The position numbers and the translations under genes are program-made. Below, piece by piece: positions 1 through 8,546 of a stretch of DNA of 64,000 bases. The stretch is from NCBI RefSeq assembly GCF_900243075.1, contig NZ_OEZH01000120.1:18926-82925 (forward strand). The letters are read 5' to 3'. Position 1 is the first letter of the stretch. Each line of letters opens with the position of its first letter. Source of the stretch: Clostridioides difficile. Its GTDB lineage: Bacteria; Bacillota; Clostridia; Peptostreptococcales; Peptostreptococcaceae. Below the pieces are notes generated by a model. It did not search any database. It was given only the letters and a program-made list of their open reading frames with translations, and was not told the DNA's origin.

Positions 1-500
1 TTTTGATTGAACGAACATTTGGTAAGGGCTATATATATCTGTCTATTATTGAAATGATTGGATTTTTAGGTATGGTTTTAGGTGGATTGATTATAGGGGT
101 CTTTGGTGGCTTTAAAAATAGAAATAAGACCTTTTTTCTAGCGATATTATCTTATGCCATTTTTTCAATTATTCTAGGTCTTGTAACACAGGCTTGGCAA
201 TTTTTTATATTTATGTTTTTTACCAATTTTTCAATTCCAATTATTCAAGCATCAGCTATGACTATGTTACAAGAGCATGTAGAACCACAAATGCAAGGTC
301 GAGTTCTTAGCTTACCTATTATCATATATACTGGTTTTATACCTCTTGGTATGGTGATTTTTGGTCCAATGGCAGATGTAATATCTATTAATAATTTAAT
401 AATCGTAGCAGGTATTATACTCTTATTCTTTGCTTTGGCTATCCCCTACTCAAAACAGTTTTACAAGCAAGGAATATTTAAGTCAAGTGAATCTGAATGA
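1..500 (+). CDS. MFS efflux transporter, C-terminal part (5' end outside window)
   Basis: The reading frame is open from the left edge, so only the last roughly 165 residues are present. They form about five hydrophobic membrane segments separated by short basic loops (GGFKNRNKTF), the pattern of the C-terminal half of a 12-TM major facilitator protein. The motif EPQMQGRVLSL, preceded by ASAMTMLQEHV, is typical of DHA3/macrolide-efflux-like members, in which QGRV lies near TM10. The tail is hydrophilic. Substrate cannot be told. Family call is good; specificity is inference. Confidence 0.75.
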   Translation, partial: LIERTFGKGYIYLSIIEMIGFLGMVLGGLIIGVFGGFKNRNKTFFLAILSYAIFSIILGLVTQAWQFFIFMFFTNFSIPIIQASAMTMLQEHVEPQMQGRVLSLPIIIYTGFIPLGMVIFGPMADVISINNLIIVAGIILLFFALAIPYSKQFYKQGIFKSSESE

Positions 501-543
501 TATACTTAAATAGTTTAACTTGATTTATCTGATTAAAAATAAT

Positions 544-655
544 GGTGTCTCAAAATGAACTTTTTAGTTCATAAAGAACTCTTTTTTGTATGAAATCAAG
601 TATATTTTTATCATTTCAACAATGAAAAATAGGTTTATCTCGATTTTGAGACACC
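544..655. repeat. 112-bp segment bounded by 12-bp inverted repeats
   Basis: GGTGTCTCAAAA at 544-555 is the exact reverse complement of TTTTGAGACACC at 644-655. The interior has no gene. It could be a very long terminator stem for the MFS gene or the relic of a small insertion sequence; no transposase fragment is visible. Confidence 0.45.
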
Positions 656-709
656 CATCTATTAACAAATAATTTTTGATAATATCTTTATTGACTTTAT
701 CTAATAATA

Positions 710-752
710 CCTCCATTTATATCATCAATTAAATTTATGATACAAATGGAGG
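710..752. repeat. Imperfect hairpin
   Basis: CCTCCATTT at 710-718 pairs with AAATGGAGG at 744-752, and inside them TATCAT pairs with ATGATA. No T-run follows on either strand, so it is not a standard terminator. It sits between the MFS gene and the convergent ABC operon. The rest of 501-819 holds no gene. Confidence 0.4.
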
Positions 753-819
753 AAAATAAAGCTATTTGTATAGTTTAAGTACCTATTAAATTTTCCACTA
801 AGTGGCTCTAATTATGCTG

Positions 820-852
820 AGTTATCTACTAAAAGATAGCTTTCTTTTTTTA
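820..852 (+). terminator. Terminator overlapping the 3' end of the convergent ABC operon
   Basis: AGTTATCT pairs with AGATAGCT (one G-U pair), followed by TTCTTTTTTT. It reads on the plus strand and overlaps the stop codon of the minus-strand permease. Confidence 0.5.
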
Positions 853-1838
853 TCTAAAATCATATACAACATAAACCATGCTACACAATGTACGACTAAA
901 ATTAAAATATCCTTTACAATAATGGCATTACCATTAATAATCTCCATAATACCATTAAATGTAGCAACTGATGGCATTATATAACATAAATTCCCTGCAC
1001 CACTCATATCAACCCCTAGAATATATATTAATAAAGGAGCACCTATAAATAAAATCATTACTATTTTAATATAAACAATTCCCACCATAAGACCTTCTGA
1101 CAACTTCCCAATAAATAGACCTATTAGTGATGAAATAAATGCTGAAAATACAACAAGTAACAACATCATTATCGTATCTAATATTGAAATATCCAAACAT
1201 ATAAATACAGTTATCATTGAAGATAAGCACCCACATAAAAGACCCAAAAATACTTTCTGTATAATATACTGACTTCTACTCTGTGGTAAAACTTCATTTA
1301 TAAACGATATTCCATCTTCTTTTTCAGATATAATATTCATTGCATTAAAGGTACATCCCATAAACATAGCAGTAATTAAAATCATAGCAATAAAAACATT
1401 TTGAAACTCTTTTAAAATATTATCTTTAGGCAATATTGTAACCTCAACATCTTTTAAATCTCCCTTTAGTATAAAAATCTCTGGCAATGTCTTTGCGACA
1501 TTTTTTATAGCATTAATTTCATTTCCATAAAGCATAGTTTTTATCCCTTTACCATCTCTAACAACTCCAATCATATCTGTTTTAATATCTTTAACTTCAC
1601 TTATTAAATTATTTTCTGTTTGATATACACTTACTGTGCCATAACTCTTTAACCACTGCTCCGTTTGTACAGGAAGTGTATCTTTTACTATACCAAAACG
1701 TAATTCTCCTAATGAAGATATATCAATACTTCCCTTAAAATTTATTAAAATTGCCATAACAACTGGTAAAAAGAAGGAAATTATACACATTTTATCTTTT
1801 CTTATACTCTTCAACTGGTAACGTAATCCTATCAACAC
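822..1838 (-). CDS. ABC-2 type permease
   Basis: A 338-residue membrane protein. One TM segment near residues 18-36 is followed by a large extracytoplasmic domain (about 40-150), then five hydrophobic segments. This is the ABC-2 permease architecture of drug, bacteriocin or lipid exporters. The motif NIISEKEDGISFINEVLPQSRSQYI (cytoplasmic, about residue 170-195; residues given only to locate it) resembles the conserved EKE-rich coupling loop. Its start shares one base with the stop of the upstream permease, so the two are translationally coupled. The pair probably forms a heterodimer with the ATPase encoded first in the operon. Confidence 0.8.
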   Translation of the reverse strand: MLIGLRYQLKSIRKDKMCIISFFLPVVMAILINFKGSIDISSLGELRFGIVKDTLPVQTEQWLKSYGTVSVYQTENNLISEVKDIKTDMIGVVRDGKGIKTMLYGNEINAIKNVAKTLPEIFILKGDLKDVEVTILPKDNILKEFQNVFIAMILITAMFMGCTFNAMNIISEKEDGISFINEVLPQSRSQYIIQKVFLGLLCGCLSSMITVFICLDISILDTIMMLLLVVFSAFISSLIGLFIGKLSEGLMVGIVYIKIVMILFIGAPLLIYILGVDMSGAGNLCYIMPSVATFNGIMEIINGNAIIVKDILILVVHCVAWFMLYMILDKKRKLSFSR

Positions 1839-2866
1839 TACCCCTCCTTAACCAACTCTTTGTTAAAAATATTTTTTACAAGTAAAAACAAAACTATTAT
1901 TGTCAAAGAACACACCATAAAATAGAGCAATTCATTTGAAAAATTCATGAAAAACGCATTTTTAAGTTGACTATAAACATGATAGAAAGGATGATATTTA
2001 ATCCAACCTATTTCAAAAGATGTATTTGCAGATAGAAATATAGGTGTAGTTATAAATACAGCAACCACAAGATATACAAGAGAAAATTGTTTAAAATCTC
2101 TCAATAACATTGAACAGCCAAAACCAATCAAAGACATAATAATTGATAAAATGCTAGCTTGAACTAATACTTGAGGAAGTATTTTTATTCCTTCAGAAAA
2201 TCCAACATTAAGTACTACTAAAAATACTGTAAAACATAGGTCACATATCAAAAAAGCAACTATCTTTGATAATATAAAAAGACTTCTTTTTACAGGTAAA
2301 ATACCAGTGATACGCATTACGCCCATCTGTTTTTCTTTAAATAATAAAGAGGCAATTCCTAGAAATCCAATAGCTACAATTTCAAAGAACAAAATCTCAC
2401 AAGTCATTTCTTTTCTTTGTTTTATCTCAGATGTATCTTTATCATTTATTTGAATTATTGCATTTTTGTCCGATATTTTAGTATTATTATCTTTTTCTGA
2501 TGATAATAATGACAACACATAATCAGTTCTATAATTGTCAACTCTTTTAATACTTTCATGTAAAATTACTTTTGGCTTACTAGCACTCATATCAATACAA
2601 ACTGCATTTGTATCTTCATCAAGTTTTGCTTTTAATTCATTTATAGAAGAAACTTGATTAATTAATGGAGATGCACTCATGCTTATATTCTCTGGATTAT
2701 ACAGATATACATTATTATGATAACTATCTTCATCCATAAACTTTACATAACCAAAGTTAATATAACATGAATAAAGTATGAGAGAGCCAAGTGTTAGTAC
2801 AAAAAATTTACCATAAATCATCATCCAAAAATCTTTTTTTACTAAAGTAAAAAATTTAGAATACAT
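1838..2866 (-). CDS. ABC-2 type permease
   Basis: A 342-residue membrane protein with the same layout as its downstream neighbour: an N-terminal TM segment, an extracytoplasmic domain of about 120 residues rich in charged residues, then a block of five or six TM segments. The loop LFKEKQMGVMRITGILPVK before the second TM block is the ABC-2 coupling motif. It overlaps both neighbours by one base (stop and start share an A), which implies a fixed ratio of ATPase and the two permeases. Substrate unknown; the nearby two-component system suggests a cell-envelope-stress or peptide exporter. Confidence 0.8.
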   Translation of the reverse strand: MYSKFFTLVKKDFWMMIYGKFFVLTLGSLILYSCYINFGYVKFMDEDSYHNNVYLYNPENISMSASPLINQVSSINELKAKLDEDTNAVCIDMSASKPKVILHESIKRVDNYRTDYVLSLLSSEKDNNTKISDKNAIIQINDKDTSEIKQRKEMTCEILFFEIVAIGFLGIASLLFKEKQMGVMRITGILPVKRSLFILSKIVAFLICDLCFTVFLVVLNVGFSEGIKILPQVLVQASILSIIMSLIGFGCSMLLRDFKQFSLVYLVVAVFITTPIFLSANTSFEIGWIKYHPFYHVYSQLKNAFFMNFSNELLYFMVCSLTIIVLFLLVKNIFNKELVKEG

Positions 2867-3711
2867 TACACTAACATCCTTCCTGTATATTTAATAAAAA
2901 CTTCTTCTAGTGTAGGCTCTTTTGAATGTACACTTAAGATTTCATCGTATTTAAAAGTTATTCCAGATTCTAACTCTTGTATATCTACAATTTTAATATC
3001 TCGATTTCCATTATATATAAATTCTACTTCAACTTTATTATTGCTATTTTCCATTTTTAAATTTTTAGGCTTATCTATTGCCATAATCTTACCATCTGCA
3101 ATAAAAGCCACATTATTACACATTAAATCTGCATCTAGCATATTATGAGTAGTCAAAAATATAGTTGTTCCTTTTTTTCGTTCTTCTTCAATAATCTTAC
3201 GAAATAGCACAGCTCCAGATGGGTCAAGTCCACTAGTAGGCTCATCTAAAAACAACAATTTAGGATTACTTACCAATGCTCTTGCCATGCTAATACGTTG
3301 CTTCATACCTTTTGAATAAGACAATACAGGCTTATTTATAAACTCCTTCTTAAACTCTAACAAATCTAAGAGTTCATATATATCTCTCCTTTGATTTTTA
3401 GGATAAAAAGACGAAAAATATTCTAGATTATCAATTGCACTTAAGTTCGCATATAAATAAGGAAATTCAAATAAAACACCAATCTTTTGGTATAAGGACT
3501 CTGTGTATGCTTCAACCTCTTGACCAAAAAGGGATACGTGACCATTGTACCCTTTTAAAACACCATTTAAGATTTTTTGTGTTGTGGATTTTCCTGAACC
3601 ATTAGGTCCAAGAAATCCAAATATTTCTCCTTCTTTTACTTCAAAATTAAGTCCATGTAATATCTGTTTATCTTTTCCATAAGAAAATTTCAACTCCTCG
3701 ACTTTTATCAT
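2866..3711 (-). CDS. ABC transporter ATP-binding protein
   Basis: A 281-residue ABC ATPase. Walker A GPNGSGKST lies near residues 35-43, the Q-loop near FEFPYLY, the signature is given as SYSKGMKQRISMARAL (near 133-148), Walker B is LLFLDEPTSGLDP and the H-loop is TTHNM. The order and length fit exporter ATPases of the CcmA/BcrA type. It starts with ATG overlapping the TGA of the small upstream ORF (ATGA) and is followed directly by two ABC-2 permeases. Confidence 0.92.
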   Translation of the reverse strand: MIKVEELKFSYGKDKQILHGLNFEVKEGEIFGFLGPNGSGKSTTQKILNGVLKGYNGHVSLFGQEVEAYTESLYQKIGVLFEFPYLYANLSAIDNLEYFSSFYPKNQRRDIYELLDLLEFKKEFINKPVLSYSKGMKQRISMARALVSNPKLLFLDEPTSGLDPSGAVLFRKIIEEERKKGTTIFLTTHNMLDADLMCNNVAFIADGKIMAIDKPKNLKMENSNNKVEVEFIYNGNRDIKIVDIQELESGITFKYDEILSVHSKEPTLEEVFIKYTGRMLV

Positions 3712-3836
3712 CTATCATAGCCTCCTTCATCATTTTTTTCTTTTTGTCGTCTATCCCACCACTTTATAAATTTAATTTTAAATGGAATAGAAACCAAGAC
3801 TATCAATACAATAGCCAACCATGTATACCATTTCAT
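3708..3836 (-). CDS. Small single-span membrane peptide heading the ABC operon
   Basis: A 42-codon ORF beginning MKWYTWLAIVLIVLVSIPFK. It has one hydrophobic segment and then a highly charged tail (KWWDRRQKEKNDE). A strong ribosome site GGAAGGGGGAG lies just upstream, and the TGA stop overlaps the ATG of the ATPase gene, so the two are coupled. It may be an accessory subunit, or serve to couple translation. No family is recognised. Confidence 0.65.
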   Translation of the reverse strand: MKWYTWLAIVLIVLVSIPFKIKFIKWWDRRQKEKNDEGGYDR

Positions 3837-3943
3837 AAGTACTCCCCCTTCCAAGCTTATTTAATTACTCTTCTATTTTTTAATTTATTTTATTTCTATT
3901 TGGTGAAATCAAAGTGTGTCTCTGGTGAAATTTAAGTGAAATA

Positions 3944-3977
3944 ATAAAAAGCCCTGTTTTCACCAAGAAAACAAGAC
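3944..3977 (-). terminator. Terminator, originally downstream of the histidine kinase gene
   Basis: On the minus strand GTCTTGTTTTC pairs with GAAAACAGGGC (several G-U pairs), followed by TTTTTATT. No minus-strand gene now lies immediately upstream. It makes sense as the terminator of the two-component operon before the 9-kb module was inserted. Confidence 0.6.
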
Positions 3978-4053
3978 TTCTTCATTAAGCTTTTTTAGAT
4001 TTTATTTTTTGAGATACCTCTGCAAACAAAGACAAGCATTTTACATCAAATCT

Positions 4054-4090
4054 TTATATATTTATAAATTAATATTAAGTTGTTCATCAA
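4054..4090. repeat. Left copy of the 37-bp direct repeat (att-like)
   Basis: These 37 bases recur exactly at 13112-13148, where they cover the last codons and stop of the histidine kinase gene. This copy lies next to the ABC operon side. The pair bounds a foreign-looking module of about 9.06 kb, as expected of attachment sites or a duplicated target. The remaining bases from 4091 to 4275 hold no gene. Confidence 0.8.
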
Positions 4091-4275
4091 GCTGAATTCT
4101 TTTAATTTAGAATAATTTATTTTTTTAATAACAAAAATAAGGTAAGTGATATATTAATAAATCGTGTCAAAATGCTCAACTCTCTATAGCTGTCATTTAT
4201 ATAATAATGATTAAATAAATAACAATGGAATCATCCATTGTAAACATGTTTAAAAGAGTTGAATCAAATACTTAC

Positions 4276-4306
4276 TTGTGTTAAAGGTAACTTTAACGTG
4301 TATAAT
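4276..4306 (+). promoter_or_regulatory. MerR-type promoter with 19-bp spacer
   Basis: TTGTGT (-35 like) and TATAAT (4301-4306) are separated by 19 bases that contain the dyad GTTAAAGGTAACTTTAAC (4280-4297). Long spacers with a central dyad are the hallmark of promoters twisted open by MerR-family activators. It would drive the phosphatase relic and the LysR gene. No MerR gene is in the window. Confidence 0.5.
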
Positions 4307-4323
4307 AAATTTGAGGTGATAAA

Positions 4324-4616
4324 ATGAAAAATGTTTTATATTTAATGCATCACGGAGAAACATTATTTAATAAACTACATAAAATACAAGGTTTGTGTGA
4401 TTCTCCGTTAACAGCAACAGAAATTCAACAAGCTAAAATTGCTGGAGAATACTTTAGAAATAATAAGATTTTTTTGATGATGCTTATTGCTCAACTTATG
4501 AAAAGACTTCGGATACATTGGAATGTATTGCAGATATACCCTGTTTAAAAGGATTAAAAGAATGGAATTTTTATTGTTATAAAGGAGGTTGGCGTAAGTG
4601 GAAATTAGAATGTTAA
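4324..4616 (+). pseudogene. Histidine phosphatase (phosphoglycerate mutase family) relic
   Basis: The N-terminus reads MKNVLYLMHHGETLFNKL and continues to IQGLCDSPLT, the start of a histidine phosphatase (HGET catalytic motif with the usual RHGET arginine replaced by His). At a run of T near 4470-4478 the frame breaks. The next frame continues with FDDAYCSTYEKTSDTLECIA, the family's next conserved block. It then ends at 4616, after only about 95 residues of the usual 180-220, inside the start of the LysR gene. It is both frameshifted and truncated. Confidence 0.8.
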
Positions 4617-5479
4617 AATACTTCCTTACAGTAGCAGAAGAACAGAATATTACCCAAGCTGCAAAAAAACTTCATATCACTCAACCTACATTAAGTAGAC
4701 AAATTAAAGAATTTGAAGAAAGTTTACAAATTGACTTATTTGTACGACAAAACAAAAAACTTTATTTAACCGAACCAGGAATGTTTTTGAAAAAAAGGGC
4801 AGAAGAAATTTTAGAATTGAATGAAAAGACTGAACAGGAATTTGCTAACTATCAAAATGCAATCTTGAAGGGTCAAATTTCAATAGGTTGTGTAGAAGCA
4901 AATAGCTCTCATTTTTTGTCACAAATGTTAGAAGAAATGATTGCAGACCATCCACAAGTAACCTTCAATATCTTTAGTGGAACAAGTAATGATATAGTTG
5001 AAAAATTGGATAAAGGGCTTTTGGATATAGCATTGTTAATAGATCCAGCTCCTGTAGATAAGTACAATAAATTAGTTTTACCAAATAAAGAAATATGGGG
5101 TTTATTAGTATCTACTGAACATTTTTTAACGAATCAACAGAGTGTTTCTGCGAAAGAAATTTTGAATGTACCATTAATTTGTTCAAGTCGAAAAGAAGTA
5201 CAGAATATGCTTTGTTCATGGGGAAATTTTACAGAGGATGATTTAAACATTATTGGGAAATACAATTTAATTTTTAATGTAATCTCTTTAGTTGAAAATA
5301 AAGTAGGTGCAGCTTTGACAATTAAAGGTGCAATTGATAATCGAAAAAATAACATAAAATTTCTCCCTTTTACTCCTGCTATGGAAACTAATTGTGTTCT
5401 TGTATGGAAAAAAGATGCAATCCGTAGTTCAACAGTTCTAACATTTATAAAAAAAATAGAACATGCTTTGAAAGCATAA
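4598..5479 (+). CDS. LysR-family transcriptional regulator
   Basis: A 293-residue protein of full LysR length. Residues 1-60 form the winged helix-turn-helix (ITQAAKKLHITQPTLSRQIK), followed by a linker helix and a periplasmic-binding-protein-like effector domain from about residue 90. It starts with GTG at 4598 behind AAAGGAGG. The downstream AhpD-like, MFS and aldo-keto reductase genes are the natural targets, although a terminator separates them. The effector is unknown. It belongs to the inserted module. Confidence 0.9.
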   Translation: MEIRMLKYFLTVAEEQNITQAAKKLHITQPTLSRQIKEFEESLQIDLFVRQNKKLYLTEPGMFLKKRAEEILELNEKTEQEFANYQNAILKGQISIGCVEANSSHFLSQMLEEMIADHPQVTFNIFSGTSNDIVEKLDKGLLDIALLIDPAPVDKYNKLVLPNKEIWGLLVSTEHFLTNQQSVSAKEILNVPLICSSRKEVQNMLCSWGNFTEDDLNIIGKYNLIFNVISLVENKVGAALTIKGAIDNRKNNIKFLPFTPAMETNCVLVWKKDAIRSSTVLTFIKKIEHALKA

Positions 5480-5513
5480 AACTAAGCCTAATAGGTATTG
5501 GACGATATGTAAA

Positions 5514-5567
5514 TAAAGCTGTAACATTAACTTGTAAGCCATTCGAGTTTATGTTATAGCTTTTTTG
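5514..5567 (+). terminator. Terminator after the LysR gene
   Basis: A 17-bp imperfect stem (AAAGCTGTAACATTAAC with GTTTATGTTATAGCTTT) ends in a run of six T. Confidence 0.7.
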
Positions 5568-5633
5568 AGGTTAAAAACTGATAATGCTATTTCAAATTGG
5601 CTTACTCAATATCCAGTAACAGAGGAGATATAA

Positions 5634-5708
5634 ATGTCAAAACTTGAAGAAATAAAAAATAAGAAAGAAGGAATGAAACATGAAAAAACAAACAGCTGGA
5701 AGGGATAA
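5634..5708 (+). CDS. Possible 24-codon leader ORF overlapping the AhpD-like gene
   Basis: ATG at 5634 follows a good ribosome site (GAGGAGAT) and is open for 24 codons, very lysine and glutamate rich, to TAA at 5706-5708. It overlaps the start of the AhpD-like gene in another frame. It may couple translation, or it may be the N-terminus of that gene separated by a frameshift. Confidence 0.3.
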   Translation: MSKLEEIKNKKEGMKHEKTNSWKG

Positions 5709-6000
5709 CTTAGGTGAATTTGCTCCACAATTTGCTGCATTAAATGATGATGTATTATTTGGAGAAATATGGTCACGTGAAAAAGAATTATCTCCTAGAG
5801 ATCGTAGTTTGATTACTGTCGCAAGTCTTTTAACACAAGGTGTACCACAATTAGAAGCACATCTAAATATTGCTAAAGAAAATGGTGTAACTAAAGAAGA
5901 AATAGTAGAATTAATTACACATCTTTCTTTTTATGCTGGATGGCCCAAAGCATGGTCAGCGTTTAATTTGGCAAAAGAAATTTTTGATGATAAAGAATAA
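5680..6000 (+). CDS. Carboxymuconolactone decarboxylase (AhpD-like) family protein
   Basis: A 106-residue all-helical protein of normal family length. It shows ELSPRDRSLITVASLL at about residues 46-61, then EAHLNIAKENGVTKEEIVE and HLSFYAGWPKAW, all typical of the CMD domain. The CXXC pair of true AhpD peroxidase partners is missing, which points to the gamma-carboxymuconolactone decarboxylase-like subgroup often found beside aldo-keto reductases, cupins and MFS pumps. Probable role: turnover of a reactive carbonyl or lactone; this is inference from neighbours. Confidence 0.82.
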   Translation: MKKQTAGRDNLGEFAPQFAALNDDVLFGEIWSREKELSPRDRSLITVASLLTQGVPQLEAHLNIAKENGVTKEEIVELITHLSFYAGWPKAWSAFNLAKEIFDDKE

Positions 6001-6064
6001 TTTGATTTACTCTAGTAATCAATTAGTTGATTACTAGAGTAAATCTGTTGATAAAGGAGATAAA

Positions 6065-7234
6065 ATGAAATTTTTTTCAATGAAATTAATTGCCTTATTA
6101 TCAGTTGCTCTGATTGTTAATTCCGCACCAGCCATTTCTGCAAATAACCCAGCAATCATACAAAGCTTTCCAGAAGTAAATCCAGTATACGTGGGACTTC
6201 TAACCACGATTCCATCACTATTTTTGGTGATTGGTGTCTTTTTAACTAGTTTAATTGAAAATAGAATAGGCAAGAAATATACCATCATTACAGGATTAAT
6301 TATAGTCGGTATCTTTGGAACATTACCTGCTTGGTATCAAGGTAGTTTTTTTATTCTATTTCTTTCAAGATGTTTATTGGGACTAGGTATTGGTTTATTT
6401 AACCGCTTATTAATTCAAATGATTAGCAGTTTGTACCAAAAAGATACCAGAAATAAAGCAAAAGCATTGGGATTAGAAAGTGCTTGTGAAGGTCTGGGTG
6501 GTATTATTATGACAATAAGTGTTGGGCAATTAATAAAAATAAACTGGTCAATTTCCTTCATAGTTTATGGCTTTGCTATTGTTAGTTTAATTTTTGTTGT
6601 TATTTTTATTCCGAATCAAAGATTGAATCTTGTAAATACGGAAGAAATAGGTACACAAGCTTCGGTTTCAAAAGAACGGAAAACAAAATCTATTATTTTA
6701 GGCTTTATTTTATTTTGTATCGTTCTTTTGTTCATTAATTACAATTTGCAAATCACACCATTATTAATCGAACAAAGTATTGGTAATGCAACAAATGGTA
6801 GTAATATGATTGCAGCCATTGCGGCAGGAGCTTTTATTGCAGGAAATTTATTTGGAGTAACGTATATGTATTTGAAACGATGGCTGTTACCTATTGCAGC
6901 ATTTATTGCGGGTATAAGTATCTTTTTAACCAATTTCTCTTCCTCTGTTCTATTTATTTTAATTTGTTCATTGGTTTTAGGATTTGCTTTTCGTAATATT
7001 ATGCCTTACTTTATGCATACGTTTACTACTGGCGGAGAGGAAGTTGCAAAATTTGGAACTACTGTTGTTTTAGTCGCTTATAACTTGGGGGCAACTCTCG
7101 CTCCATATGCTTCTCAAGCTATTTCCTTTTTCAGTGGAAACACAAGCGCGAGCAATCAAATAGTTATCACTGGATTACTATTGTGTTGTATTGGTTTTAT
7201 TACATTGATTTTTAATAAGTATATGACTGTTTAG
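6065..7234 (+). CDS. MFS transporter
   Basis: A 389-residue protein with about 12 TM segments. The loop ENRIGKKYTIITG between TM2 and TM3 is the MFS motif A region, followed by the RCLLGLGIGLFN segment of TM4. The ribosome site AAAGGAG precedes ATG at 6065. It lies between the AhpD-like and the aldo-keto reductase genes with short gaps, so it is probably in the same operon. Drug or metabolite efflux is likely, substrate unknown. Arginine codons are mixed CGN and AGA. Confidence 0.88.
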   Translation: MKFFSMKLIALLSVALIVNSAPAISANNPAIIQSFPEVNPVYVGLLTTIPSLFLVIGVFLTSLIENRIGKKYTIITGLIIVGIFGTLPAWYQGSFFILFLSRCLLGLGIGLFNRLLIQMISSLYQKDTRNKAKALGLESACEGLGGIIMTISVGQLIKINWSISFIVYGFAIVSLIFVVIFIPNQRLNLVNTEEIGTQASVSKERKTKSIILGFILFCIVLLFINYNLQITPLLIEQSIGNATNGSNMIAAIAAGAFIAGNLFGVTYMYLKRWLLPIAAFIAGISIFLTNFSSSVLFILICSLVLGFAFRNIMPYFMHTFTTGGEEVAKFGTTVVLVAYNLGATLAPYASQAISFFSGNTSASNQIVITGLLLCCIGFITLIFNKYMTV

Positions 7235-7257
7235 AAAAATACTAAGGAGGAACCTAA

Positions 7258-8238
7258 ATGGAATACGTTAAATTAGGAAATACAGGAATGGATGTCTCAA
7301 GAATTTGTCTAGGGGCAATGAGTTTTGGTAATCCAAAGAACTGGATTCACAAGTGGGTATTAGAGGAAGAAGAAAGTCGTCCAATTATTAAACGCGCACT
7401 AGATTTAGGAATCAATTTTTTTGATACAGCAAATGTTTATTCTCTAGGACGTAGTGAAGAGATTTTAGGAAAAGTTTTAAAAGATTATGCAAATCGGGAT
7501 GAAATTGTCCTAGCGACAAAAGTCCATCAAAAAATGTTTGATGGACCAAATGGTCAAGGTCTATCTAGAAAAGCAATTATGTCACAAATCAATCAAAGTT
7601 TACAACGCCTGCAAACAGATTATGTTGACTTATATATCATTCATCGTTGGGACTACAACACACCGATTGAAGAAACGATGGAAGCATTACATGATGTGAT
7701 TAAATCTGGTAAAGCACGTTATATCGGAGCATCTGCAATGCATACTTACCAATTTCAAAAAGCCAATTATGTGGCAGAAAAAAATGGATGGACAAAATTT
7801 GTTTCCATGCAAAATCATTTGAATCTGATATATCGTGAAGAAGAACGAGAAATGATTCCTTATTGCTTAGATCAAGGGATTGCTTTAACCCCATACAGTC
7901 CATTAGCTTCTGGAAGATTAGTAAAGCCATTTTCTGAAACATCATTGAGAAGAGAAACAGATCCCGCTCAAAGAGAGAAATATGATGAATCTGCTGAAAA
8001 AGATAAAATCATTATAGAACGTGTAGCAGAGGTGGCTGAAAAACATGGTGTAAGTTGTGTAGAGGTCACTTTGGCATGGTTGCTACAAAAAGAAAATTTA
8101 GCTGCACCAATTATTGGAGCAACGAAACTCAATCATGTTGAAACTGCCGTGAAAGCAGTTGACTTTAAATTGACATCTGAAGATATAGTTTATTTAGAAG
8201 AGGAATATGTGCCACATAAAATTGTAGGATTCTCATAA
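7258..8238 (+). CDS. Aldo-keto reductase
   Basis: A 326-residue TIM-barrel NADPH oxidoreductase of the YajO/YhdN type. The catalytic tetrad is visible: Asp56 and Tyr61 (FFDTANVY), Lys88 (ATKVH) and His129 (YIIHRWD). The cofactor region IIGATKLNHVE lies near residues 276-286. It starts at ATG 7258 behind AAGGAGG, 23 bases after the MFS gene. Together with the AhpD-like protein and the pump it suggests a small detoxification operon. CGT, CGC and CGG arginine codons are frequent, unlike native genes here. Confidence 0.92.
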   Translation: MEYVKLGNTGMDVSRICLGAMSFGNPKNWIHKWVLEEEESRPIIKRALDLGINFFDTANVYSLGRSEEILGKVLKDYANRDEIVLATKVHQKMFDGPNGQGLSRKAIMSQINQSLQRLQTDYVDLYIIHRWDYNTPIEETMEALHDVIKSGKARYIGASAMHTYQFQKANYVAEKNGWTKFVSMQNHLNLIYREEEREMIPYCLDQGIALTPYSPLASGRLVKPFSETSLRRETDPAQREKYDESAEKDKIIIERVAEVAEKHGVSCVEVTLAWLLQKENLAAPIIGATKLNHVETAVKAVDFKLTSEDIVYLEEEYVPHKIVGFS

Positions 8239-8294
8239 GATACATCGCCCTATAGTTAATAAAAAATTTACTCTGGATTGAATTTATTAAATGC

Positions 8295-8467
8295 ATGAGA
8301 GCTACTAGACTTTCTATTGAGTCACTTGTAGAGTCTACAAAACCCTATCAAAAAGTAAAATAACTTTAGAAGAAAGAAAACAAATTCTTATTTTTGAATA
8401 TGAAAAATCACTTGAAAAACAAGCACAAATCAATGATAATGTATTTAGACTAGGCAAAAAATTATAA
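8295..8467 (+). pseudogene. Frameshifted ORF remnant of unknown family
   Basis: ATG at 8295 opens 22 codons to a TAA, and the next frame carries on at once for about 35 codons (ITLEERKQILIFEYEKSLEK and more) to TAA at 8465-8467. The two halves join across one frameshift. The protein would be short, charged and helical. No family recognised; it fills most of the gap between the reductase and the RpiR gene. Confidence 0.4.
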
Positions 8468-8546
8468 ATTATGAATCTAAAACAAACAATTATGAAATGA
8501 GAATACCTAGTAAATTATCGTTTGAATTTTAGGAGTGTGAATTATT

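Noticed and set aside
802..984. A 60-codon plus-strand ORF
   Set aside because: It overlaps a terminator and the real permease gene on the other strand.
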